Part shown: one piece after another, positions 15,832-22,977 of the stretch | Layout of the letters: every line of letters starts with the position of its first letter | How positions within the stretch are numbered: position 1 is the first letter of the stretch | Assembly: GCF_002843305.1 (NCBI RefSeq) | Contig: NZ_PGSG01000021.1 | Location: 1-32,709 of the forward strand | Reading direction: 5' to 3' | Length of the DNA: 32,709 nt | Origin: Streptomyces barkulensis | GTDB lineage: Bacteria; Actinomycetota; Actinomycetes; Streptomycetales; Streptomycetaceae | Notes under the pieces: generated by a model | Database searches by the model: none | Told to the model about the DNA's origin: nothing | Seen by the model: the letters and a program-made list of their open reading frames with translations, nothing else | Position numbers and translations under genes: made by a program

Positions 15832-16826
15832 CAGGCGTTCGCCCCCGAGTATTCCTTGCGGCGGGCGATGATCAGCCGGGCCGCGCCGTTCACCAGAAGG
15901 GTGATGACGAACAGGACGAGGCCGGACGCGATCAGGGCGTCACGGCCGATGTCGCCGGCCTCCTTGAAGCCCGCGGCGATGTTCTGGGCGAAGGTGCCGC
16001 CGCCGGGGTTGAGGAGACTGACGTTGATCAGGAAGTTGGGGGACAGGACGGTGGCGACCGCCATCGTCTCGCCCAGCGCGCGGCCCAGACCGAGCATCGA
16101 GGCGCTGATCACGCCGGAGCGGCCGAAGGGCAGGACGGCCATCCTGACGACCTCCCACCGGGTGGCGCCGAGCGCGAGCGCGGCCTCCTCCTGCATCTTC
16201 GGGGACTGCTTGAAGACCTCGCGGCTGACGTTGGTGACGATCGGCAGGATCATGATCGCCAGCAGGACGCCGACGGTGAACAGCGAGCGCGGGGCGCCGC
16301 CGTTGTAGGCGAAGACGCCGGTCCAGCCGAAGAACTGGTCGAGCCACTTGTACAGGCCGGTCAGGTGCGGCACCAGGAACAGGGCGCCCCACAGGCCGTA
16401 GATGATGCTGGGGACGGCGGCGAGCAGGTCCACCACGTACGCCATCGGGGTGGCGATCCGGCGCGGCGCGTAGTGCGAGATGAACAGGGCGATGCCGACG
16501 GCCACGGGGACCGCCAGGACCATCGCGATGATCGAGCTGACGATCGTGCCGTAGGCCAGGACCGCGATGCCGAAGACCGGCGGGTTGGCGTTGGCGCTCC
16601 ACTCGAAGGTGGTGAGGAAGTTGCCCTCGTTCTCGGCGAGGGCGACCAGGGTGCGCCAGGTGAGGAAGACCGCGATGGCGGCCATGATCACCAGTAGCGC
16701 GATACCGGAGCCCCGGGAGAGACCGAGGAAGATCCGGTCGCCCGGACGGGTGGCGGAGTCCTTGCCGGAGGGAGCTTTCGGTGGTGGATTCTGCGGGGCT
16801 GCGGAGGCGGTGGGTGCTATGTCCAT
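15831..16826 (-). CDS. pstC: PstC phosphate ABC transporter permease
   Basis: A 331-residue permease beginning MDIAPTASAA with GGAG seven bases upstream; a 26-codon open extension upstream has no ribosome site and crosses the pstS-pstC hairpin side. About six helices, with the EAA loop KMQEEAALALGATRWEVVRMAVLPFGRSG. Separated from pstS by 138 nt containing a GC hairpin. Confidence 0.95.
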   Translation of the reverse strand: MDIAPTASAAPQNPPPKAPSGKDSATRPGDRIFLGLSRGSGIALLVIMAAIAVFLTWRTLVALAENEGNFLTTFEWSANANPPVFGIAVLAYGTIVSSIIAMVLAVPVAVGIALFISHYAPRRIATPMAYVVDLLAAVPSIIYGLWGALFLVPHLTGLYKWLDQFFGWTGVFAYNGGAPRSLFTVGVLLAIMILPIVTNVSREVFKQSPKMQEEAALALGATRWEVVRMAVLPFGRSGVISASMLGLGRALGETMAVATVLSPNFLINVSLLNPGGGTFAQNIAAGFKEAGDIGRDALIASGLVLFVITLLVNGAARLIIARRKEYSGANA

Positions 16827-16923
16827 GGTTTCTCCGGTCTGGTTAGGGGTGTCATCCCCTGGCGGCGGTGCACCGGATGGGTTGGTCGCGTGCGGAGCGG
16901 TCACGTGTGCGGACGCGGCCGTG

Positions 16924-16955
16924 CGGCCGGCCCCGCTGGGGTGCGGGGCCGGCCG
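16924..16955 (-). terminator. pstS-pstC intergenic hairpin (attenuator/stabiliser)
   Basis: A 13-bp perfect GC stem (16924-16936 with 16943-16955), loop TGGGGT, starting ten nt after the pstS stop. With no T tract on the minus strand it probably allows partial read-through. This would give more pstS than pstCAB mRNA, as expected for a binding protein. Confidence 0.7.
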
Positions 16956-16964
16956 TCTGCTGTG

Positions 16965-18092
16965 TCAGGAGAGGGAGGAGATGGTCTCGCGGACCTTGGT
17001 GATGATCTCGTCGGGGATCGGGGCGTAGCCGGCGTCGGCCAGCGCGCTCTGGCCGTCCTCGCTGGCCGTGTAGGTCAGGAAGGACTTGGTCAGGTCCAGG
17101 GACTCCTTGTCGTTGCCCTTGTCGCAGACGATCTCGTAGGTCACCAGGACGATCGGGTAGGCGCCCTCGGCCTTGGTGGCGTAGTCCAGCTCCATGGCGA
17201 GGTCGTCGCCCTCGCCGACGACCTTGCCGGCGGCGATGGCCTTGGTGGCGTTGTCGACGGTGGCCTCGACGGGCTCGGCGGCGCCGGTGTCGAGCTTCAC
17301 GGTCGGGATGCTGTTGCCGGTGGCGTAGGACAGCTCGAAGTAGCCGATCGCGCCGTCGTTGTTCTTGACGTTGGTGGCCACACCGGAGGAGCCGTCGGCC
17401 GACTGGCCGCCCTTGCCGGCCCAGGCCTTGGCGGGCTCGTACTTCCAGGCGTCGGGCGCGGCGGCGTGCAGGTACTCGGTGAAGTTGTCGGTGGTGCCGG
17501 ACTCGTCGGAGCGGTGGAAGGCCTGGATCTTGGTGGACGGCAGCTCGGCGTCCGGGTTCAGCTTCTTGATCGCCTCGTCGTCCCACTTGGTGATCTTCGA
17601 GTCGAAGATCTTGGCGATGGTCTCGGCGTCCAGGACCAGGTCGTCCACGCCGGCCAGGTTGTAGCCGACGGCCACCGGGCCGCCGACCATCGGCAGGTTG
17701 ATGCCCTGGCCGCCCTCGCAGACCTCCTTGGACTGCTCGACCTCCTCCTCCTTCAGGGCCGAGTCGGAGCCGGCGAAGCCGGTCTTGCCCTGGAGGAACT
17801 CCTGGATGCCCGCACCGGAGCCGGTGGGCTTGTAGTTGACCGCGGAGCCCTCGCAGGCCGCCTGGTAGTTCTTGACCCAGATGTCCATCGCGTTCTTCTG
17901 GGCGCTGGAGCCGGACGCGAGGAGGTTGCCCTCGCCGTCGCACTTGATGTTGCTGGCGGCCTTGGTGCCGCCGCCCTCGTTGCCGCCCCCGGTGTTGTCG
18001 TCCGAGCCGCAGGCGCTCAGGACCAGTGCGCTGGAAACCACGGCGGCGCCGACGGCGAGCGTGCGGAGCCGGTTGGTGGGCTGAAGCTTCAC
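16965..18092 (-). CDS. pstS: PstS phosphate-binding lipoprotein
   Basis: A 375-residue lipoprotein from a GTG start about ten bases after AGGAAGG; the upstream in-frame ATG lacks a ribosome site. The signal peptide ends LVLSAC (Cys28 lipidated), then a Gly/Asn-rich linker. Phosphate-binding segments of the family are visible: ASGSSAQ, KPTGSGAGIQEF, FAGSDSAL and, further on, RSDESGTTDNFTEYL. Captures Pi outside the cell for PstCAB. First gene of pstSCAB, divergent from a cell-wall hydrolase, with a PHO box upstream. SCO4142 equivalent. Confidence 0.97.
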   Translation of the reverse strand: MKLQPTNRLRTLAVGAAVVSSALVLSACGSDDNTGGGNEGGGTKAASNIKCDGEGNLLASGSSAQKNAMDIWVKNYQAACEGSAVNYKPTGSGAGIQEFLQGKTGFAGSDSALKEEEVEQSKEVCEGGQGINLPMVGGPVAVGYNLAGVDDLVLDAETIAKIFDSKITKWDDEAIKKLNPDAELPSTKIQAFHRSDESGTTDNFTEYLHAAAPDAWKYEPAKAWAGKGGQSADGSSGVATNVKNNDGAIGYFELSYATGNSIPTVKLDTGAAEPVEATVDNATKAIAAGKVVGEGDDLAMELDYATKAEGAYPIVLVTYEIVCDKGNDKESLDLTKSFLTYTASEDGQSALADAGYAPIPDEIITKVRETISSLS

Positions 18093-18218
18093 TTCGTTCA
18101 GTTCCTTCCTGGGGCCCGCCGGTGGGGACGGCAAGCGGTGAGGTGTGTCCGGGTCTCGTGTTCAGCATGTGGGGCGGTCCGCGTCCGCCGGCGACCGGGC
18201 GCGCTCCCCATGAGGCTG

Positions 18219-18224
18219 AAATTA
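18219..18224 (-). promoter_or_regulatory. Candidate -10 of the pstS promoter
   Basis: On the minus strand, TAATTT lies five bases downstream of the last PHO-box unit. That is the arrangement expected when bound PhoP replaces a -35 element. It predicts a 5' leader of about 120 nt before pstS. Confidence 0.55.
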
Positions 18225-18229
18225 GGCAG

Positions 18230-18273
18230 GACAGGTGAAGTGCCCGACGGCCGAGAGTGAACGCGAGGTGAAC
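18230..18273 (-). promoter_or_regulatory. PHO box (PhoP operator) of pstS
   Basis: On the minus strand there are four contiguous 11-nt units in exact phase: GTTCACCTCGC, GTTCACTCTCG, GCCGTCGGGCA (degenerate) and CTTCACCTGTC. Units 1, 2 and 4 match the Streptomyces PHO-box direct repeat GTTCACC plus four variable bases. The remaining bases of the 335-nt pstS / NlpC gap hold no gene. Confidence 0.9.
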
Positions 18274-18370
18274 CTCGGCGGACGGTGCAGTTGACGCGGC
18301 CGCCGGTGTGCCGGGGGCGGGGCCGGGCCGCGCCCTCTGTTGCGGAAGGGGCCGACGTGGCACCATCCCC

Positions 18371-18396
18371 GGCTGTGACTCGTTACGCGCGGGTAG
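18371..18396 (+). promoter_or_regulatory. Possible SigB-type promoter of the NlpC/P60 gene
   Basis: GGCT, 16 nt, then GGGTAG resembles the Streptomyces SigB consensus GNNT-N14-16-GGGTAC/T with one mismatch at the last base. It is 32 nt before the GTG start. Weak evidence on sequence alone. Confidence 0.3.
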
Positions 18397-18427
18397 GGAC
18401 CGTGTGACGTGCGTGGAAGGGAGACGC

Positions 18428-19648
18428 GTGGAGCGGCAGGGGGGCGGCGCCGGTACGGCACGCCGTGGAAGGCCGTCGGCGGGCGCCGTGTCCGTGGGGG
18501 CGGCCGTCTGTGCACTGGTGTGCGCGCAGTTCGCGCTGCTGATGGCGCCGGCGGGAACGGCCCGCGCGGAACCGGGCGGGCCGGGCGCGAAGGGGCGGGG
18601 CGGCGCCCAGGCCTCGCCCGCGGCTCCTGGGCCCGGGAAGACGGAGAAGCCCGGTAAGACGGAGAAGCCGGGGGAGGCGGGAGGGCCGGACGAGGACGCC
18701 GGTGAGGGTTCCACCGCGCGTCTGGAGAAGCTCCGCAAGAAGATCGAGAAGCTCCACGACGGCGTGGAATCGGCCACCGAGGAGTACAACGCCGCCGATG
18801 AGCTGGCCGCGAAGCAGCGGCGCGAGATCGTGCGGCTGGCCCGGGCGATCGTGCGGACCCGGGGGCAGCTGGACGATCTGAGGGACAGGGCCGGGGCGAT
18901 GGCCCGCGCGCAGTACCGCGGCGGCGGTCTGCCGCCCTCCGCACGGCTGGTCCTCGGCGACGACCCGGAGGACTTCCTGCGCGACCTCGGACTGCTCCAC
19001 AAGGGTGACCAGGCGGCCAAGGGGCTGATCGCGAAACTGCGGACGGCCAACGAGGACCTCGACGAGTACGCGGACGAGGCCACCGGCCGGTGGGCGAAGC
19101 TGGAGGCCGACCGCAAGCGCAAGGCCGGGGCCAAGAAGGACATCGAGGCCGAGCTGGCGAAGGCCGAGAAGCTGGAGTCGCGGCTGGAGGCCGACGAGCT
19201 GGAGCGGCTGCGGGAACTGGAGGACGAGACGGCCTGGGCCCGGCAGGCGCGCTGGCTGGAGTCCGGCGTGCTGGAGGAGATCGACCAGAGGGCGTCGGCG
19301 CGCGGCAGGAAGGCCGTCGGGTACGCCATGGCCCAGATCGGCAAGGACTACGAGTGGGGCGCCGAGGGCCCGGGCACCTTCGACTGCTCGGGGCTGACAC
19401 TGCGTGCCTGGGAGGCGGCGGGCCTGCGGATCCCGCGCACCTCGCAGGAGCAGTGGAGAGTGCTGCCGAGGGTGGAGATCACCGACATGCGTCCGGGCGA
19501 CCTGATCGTCTACAAGCGTGACGCCAGTCATGTCGGCATGTACGTCGGCGACGGGGTGATGGTCCACGCGCCGCGGACCGGCCGGCAGATCACCACCGCG
19601 GGCGCGGGGTCGCTGCCGATCCTCGGTGTGGTGCGGCCCGACGCGTAG
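18428..19648 (+). CDS. Secreted coiled-coil NlpC/P60 peptidoglycan endopeptidase (RipA-like)
   Basis: A 406-residue exported D,L-endopeptidase. GTG start seven bases after GGAAGG, then a twin-Arg-containing basic region and hydrophobic signal (about 20-47, ending TARAEP). A Lys/Pro/Gly linker is followed by a long coiled coil (about 95-285, rich in Glu/Lys/Arg/Leu) as in RipA/PcsB-type hydrolases. The C-terminal NlpC/P60 domain has Cys320 (FDCSGL), His368 (SHVGMYVG) and His380 (MVHAP), a complete catalytic triad. The coiled coil probably keeps the enzyme inactive until a partner binds. Divergent from pstS, so it may respond to the same region. Confidence 0.92.
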   Translation: MERQGGGAGTARRGRPSAGAVSVGAAVCALVCAQFALLMAPAGTARAEPGGPGAKGRGGAQASPAAPGPGKTEKPGKTEKPGEAGGPDEDAGEGSTARLEKLRKKIEKLHDGVESATEEYNAADELAAKQRREIVRLARAIVRTRGQLDDLRDRAGAMARAQYRGGGLPPSARLVLGDDPEDFLRDLGLLHKGDQAAKGLIAKLRTANEDLDEYADEATGRWAKLEADRKRKAGAKKDIEAELAKAEKLESRLEADELERLRELEDETAWARQARWLESGVLEEIDQRASARGRKAVGYAMAQIGKDYEWGAEGPGTFDCSGLTLRAWEAAGLRIPRTSQEQWRVLPRVEITDMRPGDLIVYKRDASHVGMYVGDGVMVHAPRTGRQITTAGAGSLPILGVVRPDA

Positions 19649-19678
19649 ACTGCCTTGGTTGGTCACCCGTCGGCCATT

Positions 19679-19690
19679 TGGCATATGCCA
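19679..19690. promoter_or_regulatory. 12-bp palindrome upstream of the REC-PP2C gene
   Basis: TGGCATATGCCA is a perfect palindrome 100 nt before the start codon, and the half-site GGCAT recurs at 19694-19698. It lies between the end of the NlpC gene and the REC-PP2C gene and is a plausible operator. The cognate regulator is unknown. Confidence 0.4.
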
Positions 19691-19790
19691 CAAGGCATTC
19701 CGTGCAGGGCCCCGGGGCCGCTATGGTCGCCCGGGGCGTCTCCACCCTGACGCCTGTGTGCCCTCGGGGGGAGGGAAGAGGAATTCTGGC

Positions 19791-21083
19791 ATGCCCGTAT
19801 CGATGGGCGACGAGGTGATGACCGTGGCACTGCCGCGGCAGTCCACCGGCTCCATGGCCGGTGCCCCCGGTGCTCCCGTGGCTTCCGGGCCCCCCGGCGG
19901 GCTGACCCTGCTCGTCGTCGAGGACGACCCGGCGGGCTCCCTGGCCATCCCCGAGCTGCTCGACGCCTCCGGGGGCCGGATGAGGGTCCGCACCGCCCGC
20001 AACCTCACCGAGGCCGAGCGGCTGCTCACCGACGACGTCCACTGCATCCTGCTCGACCTGGCGCTGTCCGACGGCACCGCCGCCGGGGGCGCCCAGGAGG
20101 AGAGCGGGGACGAGCTGGACATACTGCGCCGGGTGCTGCGGATGGCGCCCCGGCACGCGGTACTGGCGCTCACCGCCGAGGACGACGCCGAACGCGCGGC
20201 CGAGGCCGTGCGCGTCGGGGCGCAGGACTTCCTCTTCCGCGACGAGCTGGACGGCCGGGTGCTGAGCCGGGCCGTCCGCTACGCAGTCGAGCGCAAGCGG
20301 GCGGACCTGGCCCAGCGCCAGCTCACCGAGTCCCGGCTGCGGGCCCAGGAGAACGCCCGGCTGGAGCGCGGACTGCTGCCGACCCCGCTGCTGGACGGCT
20401 CGGAGCTGCGGTTCGCCGCCCGCTACCGGCCCGGACGCTCCCGGGCGCTGCTCGGCGGCGACTTCTACGACACCGTGCGCACCGCGGACGGGACCGTCCA
20501 CGCCATGATCGGCGACGTGTGCGGGCACGGCCCGGACGAGGCCGCGCTGGGGGTGGAGCTGCGGATCGCCTGGCGTGCGCTGACCTTCGCCGGGCTCTGC
20601 GGCGACCAGCTCCTGAGCACGCTCCAGCGGGTGCTGGAGCACGAGCGCTCCAGCGACGAGATCTTCGCCACGCTGTGCACCGTCGACATCGCGCCGGACG
20701 GCCGGCGGGCCGGGCTCTGCCTGGCCGGGCACCCCGCGCCGCTGGTGGCGGGCGGCGGGCGCGGGCCGCGGCTGCTGCCGCACCACGAGGAGGGCGGCGG
20801 CCCGGCGCTGGGCGTCCTGCCGAAGGCACGCTGGCCCCGCACCCAGGTGGAACTGGGCGGCTCGTGGAGCCTGATGATGTACACCGACGGGCTGATCGAG
20901 GGCCGGGTCGGCCAGGGCGAGCGGCGTCTGGGCCAGGAGGGCATGCTCGGGATCGTCGGCCACCGGATGGCCGCCGGGCTGCGCGGCGAGGAGCTGCTGG
21001 ACGCCGTACTGGCCGAGGTGCGGGAGCTCAACGGCGACGAGCTGACGGACGATGTGGCGGTGATGCTGCTCGACCGGGGCTGA
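19791..21083 (+). CDS. Response-regulator receiver fused to PP2C/SpoIIE phosphatase
   Basis: A 430-residue two-domain signalling protein. ATG nine bases after GAGG. The receiver domain (about 38-168) has the acid pair D45-D46, phospho-acceptor Asp89 (ILLDLAL) and Thr128 (LTAED). The conserved Lys is Arg150 (DFLFRDE), and an insertion rich in Gly/Glu (95-108) follows the acceptor Asp. A short helical linker (165-195) leads to a PP2C-type Ser/Thr phosphatase (about 200-428) with GGDFYD (222-227), GDVCGHG (241-247) and the closing DDVAVMLLDRG; metal-binding Asp residues are intact. Such proteins dephosphorylate anti-sigma-factor antagonists to activate sigma factors. No partner genes adjoin it, so the target is unknown. 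Confidence 0.92.
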   Translation: MPVSMGDEVMTVALPRQSTGSMAGAPGAPVASGPPGGLTLLVVEDDPAGSLAIPELLDASGGRMRVRTARNLTEAERLLTDDVHCILLDLALSDGTAAGGAQEESGDELDILRRVLRMAPRHAVLALTAEDDAERAAEAVRVGAQDFLFRDELDGRVLSRAVRYAVERKRADLAQRQLTESRLRAQENARLERGLLPTPLLDGSELRFAARYRPGRSRALLGGDFYDTVRTADGTVHAMIGDVCGHGPDEAALGVELRIAWRALTFAGLCGDQLLSTLQRVLEHERSSDEIFATLCTVDIAPDGRRAGLCLAGHPAPLVAGGGRGPRLLPHHEEGGGPALGVLPKARWPRTQVELGGSWSLMMYTDGLIEGRVGQGERRLGQEGMLGIVGHRMAAGLRGEELLDAVLAEVRELNGDELTDDVAVMLLDRG

Positions 21084-21108
21084 GCCCGGACGAGCGGCGG
21101 ACGAGCGG

Positions 21109-21134
21109 CGGGCCGGGCCACGCGGCCCGGCCCG
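21109..21134. terminator. Bidirectional GC hairpin
   Basis: An 11-bp perfect stem (21109-21119 with 21124-21134), loop ACGC, lies between convergent genes. It is preceded by two copies of GACGAGCGGCG (21089-21110). No T tract. Confidence 0.6.
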
Positions 21135-21176
21135 GTCGGTGCCCCCGGCGGCCCGGCGGCCCGTTCGCCCGGCGGC

Positions 21177-21548
21177 TCAGCGGCCGCCGTTGTACGGGCC
21201 GTAGGGGCCGTCGCTGCTGCTGCCGCGGCGGAAGCCGCCTTGGCCGCCCCTGCCGCCCCCGCCGACCTGGATGAGCGCGGGCCGCACGTCGACCATGTAG
21301 ACGATGTTGGCGATCAGCCCGGCGATGGTCAGGAAGAGCATCCCGAGGAAGAGGTTCACGGCCACCGTGATCCCCAGGATGATCAGCCAGAAGCCCTTGG
21401 TCTTCTTGTCCGCGGCGCGGTAGGCGTCCTCACGGCGCAGTACGGCGTCCACGAAGCAGAAGATGCTGAAGATGAGCAGGCCCAGGAACACCCAGGACAT
21501 CAGCCCGTAGAAACCGTCCAACAGCACGCTGGCCACCATCCTGTCCAT
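21177..21548 (-). CDS. DUF2516 small membrane protein (Rv0476-like)
   Basis: A 123-residue protein with three hydrophobic helices (about 10-35, 51-70 and 70-88) and a Gly/Arg/Ser-rich tail (95-123). The sequence FLGLLIFSIFCFVDAVLRREDAY and the three-gene context match the actinobacterial DUF2516 family. The start is taken at MDRM; an alternative ATG (MVAS) lies three codons on, and the nearest GGAGGG is 14 bases upstream. Function is unknown. It follows the HbhA-like gene by 73 nt. Confidence 0.85.
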   Translation of the reverse strand: MDRMVASVLLDGFYGLMSWVFLGLLIFSIFCFVDAVLRREDAYRAADKKTKGFWLIILGITVAVNLFLGMLFLTIAGLIANIVYMVDVRPALIQVGGGGRGGQGGFRRGSSSDGPYGPYNGGR

Positions 21549-21621
21549 GAGCCGGTCGTCGGCCCTCCACGCTACCGGCCCGGGGACCGGACACGAAGTG
21601 CGTGCCCGGTCCCGGCGGCGT

Positions 21622-22392
21622 TCACGCCTGCGGCTTGTCCGTGGGCAGCTTGTCCGACGGCGACGCGGCCTTCTGGGAGGAGGACCGCTTCGCGGCGGAC
21701 TGCTTCGCCGCGGTCTTCCTGGCGGCGCTCTTCTTCGCGACCGTCTTGGGGGTCTCCCCGGCGGCGGCCTTCCTCGCGGCACCGGTCCTGGAGGCCGCGG
21801 TCTTCGAGGCGGCCGTCTTCGAGGCGGCGGTCTTCGAGGTGGAGGCCCTGCCGGGCGTGGCCCGGCGGGTGTCGCCCATCTTGGGGCGCGGCTTCTCCTC
21901 CTTGCCGCCCGCCTCGACGGTGACGGCCTCGCCGACCTTGCGCGCGCCCTTCACCGGGAGCCCGTGGCCGGCGGCGCCGTTGGTCTCTCCGTTCCCGCCG
22001 TCCTTCTCACCGCGCCACGTCCCCACCGCGCCGCGTCCGCGCTCGGCCAGCTCGCCGTATCCCTCGCGTGCCTTGACGGCGTACTCGGCGGCGAGCCCGA
22101 CGCTCTGGAGCGCCAGGTGCTGGGCCTGCTCGCGCAGCTTCTTCAGATCGGTGTCGAAGCCGGACAGCACGGTGGTCAGCCGCGACTGGGTCTGCTTGGC
22201 CTGCTGGGCGAGGCGCTCCTGCACGGCCTTGGGGTCGGCGGCCTTGTCCTTGACCGCGGCCAGGCGCTCGGGCGCCGTCTCGCGGATCTTGTCGATCACG
22301 CCCGCCGCGAAGTACAGCGGGGTGGGGTCGGTCAGTGCCTTGCGGAGGTCCGCGGTCCTGTTGGCGGCCTCGCCGGCGGTCTTCTCGGGCAT
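21622..22392 (-). CDS. HbhA-like coiled-coil protein with Lys/Ala-rich tail
   Basis: A 256-residue protein. ATG with GGAGGG six bases upstream. The N-terminal half (about 15-115) is a helical, coiled-coil region (PLYFAAGVIDKIRETAPERLAAVKDKA... KKLREQAQHLALQSVGLAAEYAVKAREGYGELAERG), as in mycobacterial heparin-binding hemagglutinin. The C-terminal half carries KTAAS repeats and a Lys/Ala/Ser-rich tail, like HbhA's heparin-binding and histone-H1-like tails. No signal peptide. In a soil bacterium it is more likely a cell-envelope or nucleoid-associated protein than an adhesin. It sits between an XRE gene (16 nt upstream) and DUF2516, the order of Rv0474-Rv0475-Rv0476. Confidence 0.85.
   Translation of the reverse strand: MPEKTAGEAANRTADLRKALTDPTPLYFAAGVIDKIRETAPERLAAVKDKAADPKAVQERLAQQAKQTQSRLTTVLSGFDTDLKKLREQAQHLALQSVGLAAEYAVKAREGYGELAERGRGAVGTWRGEKDGGNGETNGAAGHGLPVKGARKVGEAVTVEAGGKEEKPRPKMGDTRRATPGRASTSKTAASKTAASKTAASRTGAARKAAAGETPKTVAKKSAARKTAAKQSAAKRSSSQKAASPSDKLPTDKPQA
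21791..21835. repeat. Three tandem 15-bp repeats in the HbhA-like gene
   Basis: On the plus strand, GAGGCSGCSGTCTTC occurs three times in a row, with a partial fourth after it. It encodes the KTAAS units of the tail. In-frame repeats of this kind allow length change without frameshift. Confidence 0.85.
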
Positions 22393-22408
22393 GAGGGTCC
22401 CTCCTGGG

Positions 22409-22837
22409 TTACGGGGTCTGGGGCTTCGCGCCGGCGGAGGGGGCGTCCTCGGCCTCCGGGCCGGAGGCGTCCTCGGTGTGTCCGTCCTCGGTGTGGCCGT
22501 TCTCCCTGCGGAACGACCCGTAGATCTGGAGCAGTACCTGCTTCTGCTGCTCGCTGATCGACGTGTCGGCCAGGATCGCGCTGCGCACCTCCAGCCCCGC
22601 CTGCTCCTTCTCGTCGAGGATCCCGGCGCGGACGTAGAGGGTCTCGGCGGAGATCCGCAGTGCTCTGGCGAGCTGCTGGAGGATCTCGGCGCTGGGCTTG
22701 CGCAGCCCCCGTTCGATCTGGCTGAGGTACGGGTTCGACACCCCGGCGGCATCCGCGAGCTGCCGCAGGGACAGCTGCGCGCTGCGCCGCTGCTCCCGCA
22801 GGAACTCGCCGAGATTGCCGACATGCAGTGAAGCCAT
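22409..22837 (-). CDS. XRE-family transcriptional regulator (Rv0474-like)
   Basis: A 142-residue regulator. ATG preceded by GGAGG; the open frame upstream crosses the operator and is not used. The helix-turn-helix (about 10-66; LREQRRSAQLSLRQLADAAG then VSNPYLSQIERGLRKPS) is a textbook Cro/CI type. A middle helical region (70-110, YVRAGILDEKEQAGLEVRSAI) may mediate dimerisation. The tail is acidic and repeats GHTED twice. First gene of the XRE-HbhA-DUF2516 operon, with a clean dyad upstream that it probably binds itself. Confidence 0.9.
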   Translation of the reverse strand: MASLHVGNLGEFLREQRRSAQLSLRQLADAAGVSNPYLSQIERGLRKPSAEILQQLARALRISAETLYVRAGILDEKEQAGLEVRSAILADTSISEQQKQVLLQIYGSFRRENGHTEDGHTEDASGPEAEDAPSAGAKPQTP

Positions 22838-22867
22838 GCCTCCACAGTGCCTCTCTCCGCTAACTTT

Positions 22868-22885
22868 TGCAAGCAAGTGCTTGCA
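22868..22885. promoter_or_regulatory. 18-bp dyad operator upstream of the XRE gene
   Basis: TGCAAGCA-AG-TGCTTGCA is a perfect 8-2-8 inverted repeat. It lies 31 nt before the XRE start codon and 93 nt before the divergent GNAT start. Half-sites of this size suit a Cro/CI-type dimer. Confidence 0.8.
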
Positions 22886-22977
22886 GGAGTGTTGCTCGGT
22901 GCGTCCCGGCCCTGTCCCGCGTCGTGTGTTCGCGGGAGTCGCGGCACGCGTGCCCGCCGCGCGGGAGAGCATGGGGC

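Noticed and set aside
18300..18427. 40-residue N-terminal extension of the NlpC/P60 protein
   Set aside because: No ribosome site, and it would put the signal peptide deep inside the protein; the GTG at 18428 has GGAAGG seven bases upstream.
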